From CAZDDI01 sp964504195 (GTDB lineage: Bacteria; Chloroflexota; Anaerolineae; B4-G1; SLSP01), in assembly GCA_964504195.1 (NCBI GenBank), contig CAZDDI010000016.1:1-64000 (forward strand): a stretch of DNA of 64,000 nucleotides, given 5' to 3'. Position 1 is the first letter of the stretch, and each line of letters opens with the position of its first letter. Shown here piece by piece: positions 60,039-64,000 of the stretch. The position numbers were made by a program, and so were the translations under genes. The notes below the pieces were generated by a model. That model was not told the DNA's origin. It saw only the letters and a list, made by a program, of their open reading frames with translations, and searched no databases.

Positions 60039-61415
60039 ATGAACCGAAATACCACACTCGCTTTAATTCTCATTCTCTTGTTGGCCGCGGTGGCGCTTTA
60101 CCTGGTGGTGCCGACGACACACCCAGCGTGGGTCAAATCGGCGGTTGCTTTTTGGCAGCCGGAATCCGTGCGTTCGCTCGATTTTCGCCTGGGGTTGGAT
60201 TTACAGGGCGGGCTGCAAGTGTTGCTGGTAGCTGATCTGCCGGATGGTGGGGTCCCTGATTCCGGCTCGTTGGCGCAGGCACGCAGTATCGTGGAGCGGC
60301 GCGTCAATGCGCTGGGACTAACGGAGCCGGTGGTGCAAATTCGCGGTAACCGTTATATTGTTGTTGAATTGCCCGGCATTACCAATCCTGAACAGGCTGT
60401 GGATACCATCCGTGGTACGGCGCTGCTTGAATTTGCTGAGCCGCCGGTCACGGTTGATTTTATGAATATGCCGACCCAGGTGCGCACAACTTACGGGCAG
60501 ACTGCGCTGACGGCGACCGAAACCTTGACTCTGCCGCTCTTTACGACCGTGATGACCGGTGAGGCATTGCAAGATGCTTATCCGTATGTCAATCCACAGA
60601 CGGGCGCATACGAGGTGGGGTTCAAGCTCAAGTCTGATTGGGCGGCGTTTTTTGCTGATTACACATCGCGCAATATCAACCAACCGCTTTGTATTATCCT
60701 TGATAAGAGCATCATTTCCTGTCCGGTCATTCGCAGCTCCATCCCCGGTGGGGAAGGCACTATCAGTGGCGGGTTTACTTATGATGGGGCTGAAAGCCTG
60801 GCAGTGCAATTGCGCTACGGTGCGCTGCCTATTCCCTTGCGCATCGAAAGCTACCGTGCCATCGGGCCAAGCCTGGGTCAGGCAGCGGTGGAGAAAAGCG
60901 TGCGCGCGGGGCTGATTGGTCTGGTTACGGTACTCCTGTTTATGCTCATTTACTATCGCATGAATGGGTTGGCGGCCAATTTAGCGCTGACTCTGTACGT
61001 GCTGTTGAATCTCGTCATCTACAAGCTCGCGCCAGTGACGCTGACGTTACCGGGTATTGCGGGTTTTCTGCTCTCCGCGGGTATCGCCGTGGATGCTAAC
61101 ATCCTGGTTTTCGAGCGCATGAAAGAAGAACTGCGCGTGGGGCGCTCGCTGTTGGGGGCCGCCGAGAATGGCTTCGCTCGCGCCTGGACTTCGATCCGTG
61201 ATTCCAACCTAGCGACCTTGCTCACCTGTGCTATCCTTTTCTTCTTCGGCAACGCCTTTGCCGCTGGTATGGTCAAGGGTTTCGCTATTACCCTGGCGTT
61301 GGGGAATTTGGTCAATATCTTCACGGCAATTTTTGTGACCCGTACATTTGTGCGGGTGATGATTGCTGTTATGGGCGAGCGGATCAACCGCTCTCCCTGG
61401 TTGTTGGGACTATAG
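60039..61415 (+). CDS. secD: protein translocase subunit SecD
   Basis: 458 residues. An N-terminal helix (about 6-26) is followed by the D1 motif FRLGLDLQGGLQVLL (about 49-63). A large external domain follows (P1, to about 260), then a YGALPIPLRIE loop and five further helices with the GIAVDANILVFERMKEEL motif (D5, about 346-363). It works with SecF in using the proton or ion gradient to pull exported proteins out of SecYEG. AGGAG is 7 bases before the ATG. It is 13 bp upstream of secF, in one operon with it, behind the consensus promoter and leader. Confidence 0.93.
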   Translation: MNRNTTLALILILLLAAVALYLVVPTTHPAWVKSAVAFWQPESVRSLDFRLGLDLQGGLQVLLVADLPDGGVPDSGSLAQARSIVERRVNALGLTEPVVQIRGNRYIVVELPGITNPEQAVDTIRGTALLEFAEPPVTVDFMNMPTQVRTTYGQTALTATETLTLPLFTTVMTGEALQDAYPYVNPQTGAYEVGFKLKSDWAAFFADYTSRNINQPLCIILDKSIISCPVIRSSIPGGEGTISGGFTYDGAESLAVQLRYGALPIPLRIESYRAIGPSLGQAAVEKSVRAGLIGLVTVLLFMLIYYRMNGLAANLALTLYVLLNLVIYKLAPVTLTLPGIAGFLLSAGIAVDANILVFERMKEELRVGRSLLGAAENGFARAWTSIRDSNLATLLTCAILFFFGNAFAAGMVKGFAITLALGNLVNIFTAIFVTRTFVRVMIAVMGERINRSPWLLGL

Positions 61416-61428
61416 GGGGAGGGCGGCA

Positions 61429-62367
61429 ATGATTAACTTTGTACAAAAACGGCAGTTGTTTTTCACTATAGCGGGTGTGCTGGTTTTGCTGAGCGCCGTC
61501 GCGTTGATGGTTTCATTTGTGATGTTTGGCCAGTTCATGCGCATCAGTATTGATTTCACGGGTGGCAGCTTGTTTGTGTTGCAATTTGAGCAGGCTGTGG
61601 ATGGGGATGCAATTCGTGATGTATTTGTCGCGGAGGGCTACAGTGCTCCCATTGTGCAGCAGTTGGGCGCGCAGGATTCGCACCAGTGGCAGGTGCGCAC
61701 CAGTTTCCCCGAAAGTGCCGATGTGACGCATCTTGTGTTGGAGGCGTTGGAAGCGCGTGTCGGGCCTATAGATACGAATAACTCGACCGTGGATACGATG
61801 GAGCCTTCGGTGGGCGCAGAGGTGACGCGGACGGCGGTGCTGGCGGTGTTGGCTGCGGCGACGGCGGTGTTGCTCTTCATCTGGTTCTCCTTCCGTCGCA
61901 TTCCCAATCCTTTCCGCTATGGCGTCGTTTCGATTGTAGCGATGAGCATTAATGTCATCGTTACCTTGGGCTTCTACGCACTCATGGGTATCCTTGGGGG
62001 GTGGGAGGTGGACGCACTGTTCCTCACCGCGCTCCTCACGGTCATTGGATTCTCGGTCGAAGATGTTATCGTGGTGTTCGACCGTATCCGTGAGAATATT
62101 GTCCGCCACTATGGCGAACCGTTTGAGTTAGTTGTCAATCGCAGTGTCTTGGAAACGCTCCACCGCTCGTTGGCGACGCAGCTCAATGCCATGTTCGTGA
62201 TGATTGCGTTGCTCATCTTTGGTGGGGTGACTATCAAACCCTTCATTGCTGTTATGCTGGTTGGTATGGTCAGCGAGACCTTTACCTCGTTGTGTGTGGC
62301 GGTGCCGTTACTAACCTGGTGGGAAGAGCGGCAAATGTCCCGTCGGCCTGGCGCAGCGCTTGCCTGA
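61429..62367 (+). CDS. secF: protein translocase subunit SecF
   Basis: 312 residues. A first helix (about 8-30) is followed by SIDFTGGSLFVLQFE (D2/D3 motif, about 38-52) and a short external domain, then five helices with GFSVEDVIVVFDRIREN, given as GFSVEDVIVVFDRIR (about 207-221), the SecF signature. It forms the SecDF complex with the preceding gene product. GGAGGG is 6 bases before the ATG; an upstream extension of the frame lies inside secD. A hairpin after the stop probably ends the transcript. Confidence 0.93.
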   Translation: MINFVQKRQLFFTIAGVLVLLSAVALMVSFVMFGQFMRISIDFTGGSLFVLQFEQAVDGDAIRDVFVAEGYSAPIVQQLGAQDSHQWQVRTSFPESADVTHLVLEALEARVGPIDTNNSTVDTMEPSVGAEVTRTAVLAVLAAATAVLLFIWFSFRRIPNPFRYGVVSIVAMSINVIVTLGFYALMGILGGWEVDALFLTALLTVIGFSVEDVIVVFDRIRENIVRHYGEPFELVVNRSVLETLHRSLATQLNAMFVMIALLIFGGVTIKPFIAVMLVGMVSETFTSLCVAVPLLTWWEERQMSRRPGAALA

Positions 62368-62382
62368 CGTGTGAAAATACCC

Positions 62383-62414
62383 AGCGGCGCGATCTCGAAA
62401 GAGACCGCGCCGCT
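62383..62414 (+). terminator. GC-rich hairpin after secF
   Basis: AGCGGCGCG and CGCGCCGCT pair, followed after one mismatch by TCTC/GAGA, around a GAAA loop. It is 16 bases past the secF stop. The tail TTTGCTGTG is only weakly T-rich. Confidence 0.6.
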
Positions 62415-62553
62415 TTGCTGTGTATTTGTATCTCTGTTGGACAAATTACCCACTTTGAGTATGATTATACTATACTCAGGGTTATGATATCGGCCAAGTC
62501 TGGGAAGTTCCTTGTAGCTACCTAGACCTGAAAATCAATGAAAGGCTGGGAGC

Positions 62554-64000
62554 ATGGTATCAACCGCGTTTTCAATACGACGGCTACTCAATCGGCGGGA
62601 GACGCAGGTCTTACTTTCCCGCAGTGCGGCATTACTGCCCGCCATAGCGTTGGCTTTACTCGATGATCAAGGCCAATCTTATGTGGCGATAGGCGATTTT
62701 GAAGCACAACCTGAAGCGCCTGAGTGTGTTCGGCCTGTGCATGTAGGCGGTGAGCAAGTGGGTTCGTTGGCAGGTCGCGGGCCACGCGCAGAGGAACCGA
62801 GTGTCGCAGCGGTTTTTGAGATGTTGCGTGACGCCCTGGAGCAAATCCTGGCGCGGGCTTTGGAAGGGCGTTCGCTGGCTCAGGAGACCCTGGGGCGTTA
62901 CCGCGAGATCAATTTGCTCTACAATATCGGCGAAACCATTAGTGCCAGTCTCGATCCGGACGCCATCCCCCATTTGGTGTTAGCTGAGGCTTCCCGTATC
63001 ATCGAAACTGATATTGGCGTGGTGTTACTCTTTGACGAGGAAGAGGTGCTGAGTTTGCGCGCCGGTTTTGGCATGATGGCATTGCAAGAGAACCTGGTCA
63101 CTATCGCGCACAAGTGTTTCGCTGCTGCTGTGCAGGATGGGCAGCCACGTATTTTGAGTGCTGAGGAGATCACAGAAGAGTCCACTGCGATTACCTACAT
63201 TCTTTGCGCCCCCCTCAAGACGCGCGAGCGGGTGGTCGGTTTTGTGGTGTTGGGACATCTTGCTGGGCGAACGGTTTTTACTGCTGATGACGAAAAGCTG
63301 GTGATGGCGCTAGCCGGGCAAGCGGCTATTGCTGTGGACAATGCCCGCCTCTTTGCCGATGTCAAACAGCAACGTGACGCTATCGCTGCGATGAAGAATT
63401 ACATGGATAATATCTTCGCCAGTATCGCCAGTGGCGTCATTACCACTGATGTAGAGGATATCGTGACCATTCTCAATCGCGCCGCTGAGGATATTTTAGG
63501 CGTGTATAGCGATGAGACTATGGGGCAGCTCTATAATAGCGTGCTGTGTGAGCTTGAACCTGATCTTAGCCCGTTGGTGGATCGTGTGAAGCGTGAGAAT
63601 GCTTCGGTGGTGGGCCATGAGATGCGCCCGATTCTCTCGCGGCGTGGGCCGGTCGTGCTACAATTGCACGTCAGCCCACTCAAGGATAATCACGCCAATA
63701 CCACTGGCGTCGCTATTGTATTAGATGATCTGACCGAGCAGCGGCAGTTGGAAGAGCAGGTACGGCAGGTGCGCGGTACATTCGAGCGGTACGTTTCGCC
63801 GCAAGTGGTACAACAGCTACTCACCGATCCTGCGAGTGTGCAGTTGGGCGGTTTGCGGCGTGAAGTCACAGTTTTGTTTGCTGACATTCGCGGCTTTACC
63901 GCTTACAGTGAGAATCTTGATCCGGAAAAGCTGGTGGTGGTGTTGAACCGGCATCTCAACCTGGCTGCTGAGGCAGTGTTGAACGAGCAAGGTACGTTGG
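62554..64000 (+). CDS. GAF-PAS-cyclase protein, cut by the window edge
   Basis: The first 482 codons of a gene that continues beyond the window. The N-terminal 110 residues are unassigned, followed by a GAF domain (about 120-280, LYNIGETISASLDPDA ... GQAAIAVDNARLF). A PAS domain comes next (about 285-400, MDNIFASIASGVITTD ... DDLTEQRQLEEQ), then the start of a class III nucleotide cyclase (YVSPQVVQQLL ... TVLFADIRGFTAYSE, with the first metal aspartate). AAAGG is 8 bases before the ATG. It is probably a cytoplasmic sensor making cyclic nucleotides. It is the second such cyclase in the window, with different input domains. Confidence 0.85.
   Translation, partial: MVSTAFSIRRLLNRRETQVLLSRSAALLPAIALALLDDQGQSYVAIGDFEAQPEAPECVRPVHVGGEQVGSLAGRGPRAEEPSVAAVFEMLRDALEQILARALEGRSLAQETLGRYREINLLYNIGETISASLDPDAIPHLVLAEASRIIETDIGVVLLFDEEEVLSLRAGFGMMALQENLVTIAHKCFAAAVQDGQPRILSAEEITEESTAITYILCAPLKTRERVVGFVVLGHLAGRTVFTADDEKLVMALAGQAAIAVDNARLFADVKQQRDAIAAMKNYMDNIFASIASGVITTDVEDIVTILNRAAEDILGVYSDETMGQLYNSVLCELEPDLSPLVDRVKRENASVVGHEMRPILSRRGPVVLQLHVSPLKDNHANTTGVAIVLDDLTEQRQLEEQVRQVRGTFERYVSPQVVQQLLTDPASVQLGGLRREVTVLFADIRGFTAYSENLDPEKLVVVLNRHLNLAAEAVLNEQGTL

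Noticed and set aside
62455..62476. Inverted GAGTAT/ATACTC sequence before the GAF-PAS-cyclase gene
   Set aside because: Short arms in AT-rich DNA and no properly spaced -35; it could be chance.

Overview
The window looks like a chromosomal stretch of a member of the Chloroflexota, most likely Anaerolineae-like. That placement is inferred from gene content, not from a marker gene. The clues are two secreted glycosidase-like proteins ending in a YLPL tail, a pair of membrane proteins sharing a PVEYYD motif just outside the first helix, many PAS/GAF sensor kinases and class III cyclases, an ADP-forming acyl-CoA synthetase, a PEP-synthase regulator, and intergenic DNA full of short palindromic repeats. 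No rRNA, tRNA, CRISPR array, integrase or intact transposase was found.

Positions 1-7930 are accessory DNA, all read on the minus strand. Pieces of Rhs/YD-repeat proteins alternate with intact small genes: three lipoproteins or beta-propellers, a small membrane protein behind an Rhs-LysM remnant, two tandemly duplicated membrane proteins and a membrane-anchored protein. An M23 peptidase fragment and a GNAT acetyltransferase relic are also present. A 143-bp palindromic element flanked by a 10-bp direct repeat sits at the end of one Rhs fragment. This looks like the graveyard of an Rhs-tip (polymorphic toxin) locus.

Positions 7942-10989 encode a large secreted DUF4091/GH123-like protein. Positions 11413-17324 hold a minus-strand operon of anaerobe type: a NifX-domain protein, a zinc-ribbon peptide, a ferredoxin-bearing MinD-type ATPase, a metallo-beta-lactamase-fold protein, an AbrB-like protein and a DUF89 protein. 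Its promoter overlaps a palindrome. Part of the operon is decaying: a second ATPase has lost its start codon, a CDF transporter-NifX fusion is frameshifted, and a MarR regulator nearby is broken.

Positions 17813-24909 (minus) carry a cyclase-ATPase-TPR regulator, a FAD dehydrogenase, a twin-RCK channel-like protein with a non-canonical pore motif, and a flavin reductase. Positions 25071-34160 (plus) carry a response regulator, a 1370-residue hybrid kinase, the ADP-forming CoA ligase, a degenerate HisKA protein and DegV. Positions 34256-46796 carry phosphoglucose isomerase, a PAS kinase, a cupin, an SPFH protein with its coiled-coil neighbour, a THEP1-like NTPase, a UDP-sugar epimerase with an O-antigen ligase-like protein, a GYD protein, an IrrE-like protein and MutL.

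Positions 47047-59524 (minus) carry two PVEYYD proteins coupled to a D-cysteine desulfhydrase-like enzyme, a giant ankyrin protein, PpsR, glutaminyl-tRNA synthetase, a TPR protein and a GH-A glycosidase. Positions 59811-62367 (plus) are secD-secF behind a consensus promoter, a possible leader peptide and a terminator. The window ends inside a GAF-PAS-cyclase gene.

Dispersed repeats are a theme throughout. They sit between genes, extend open frames at 5' ends, and in two cases lie in frame inside coding sequences.
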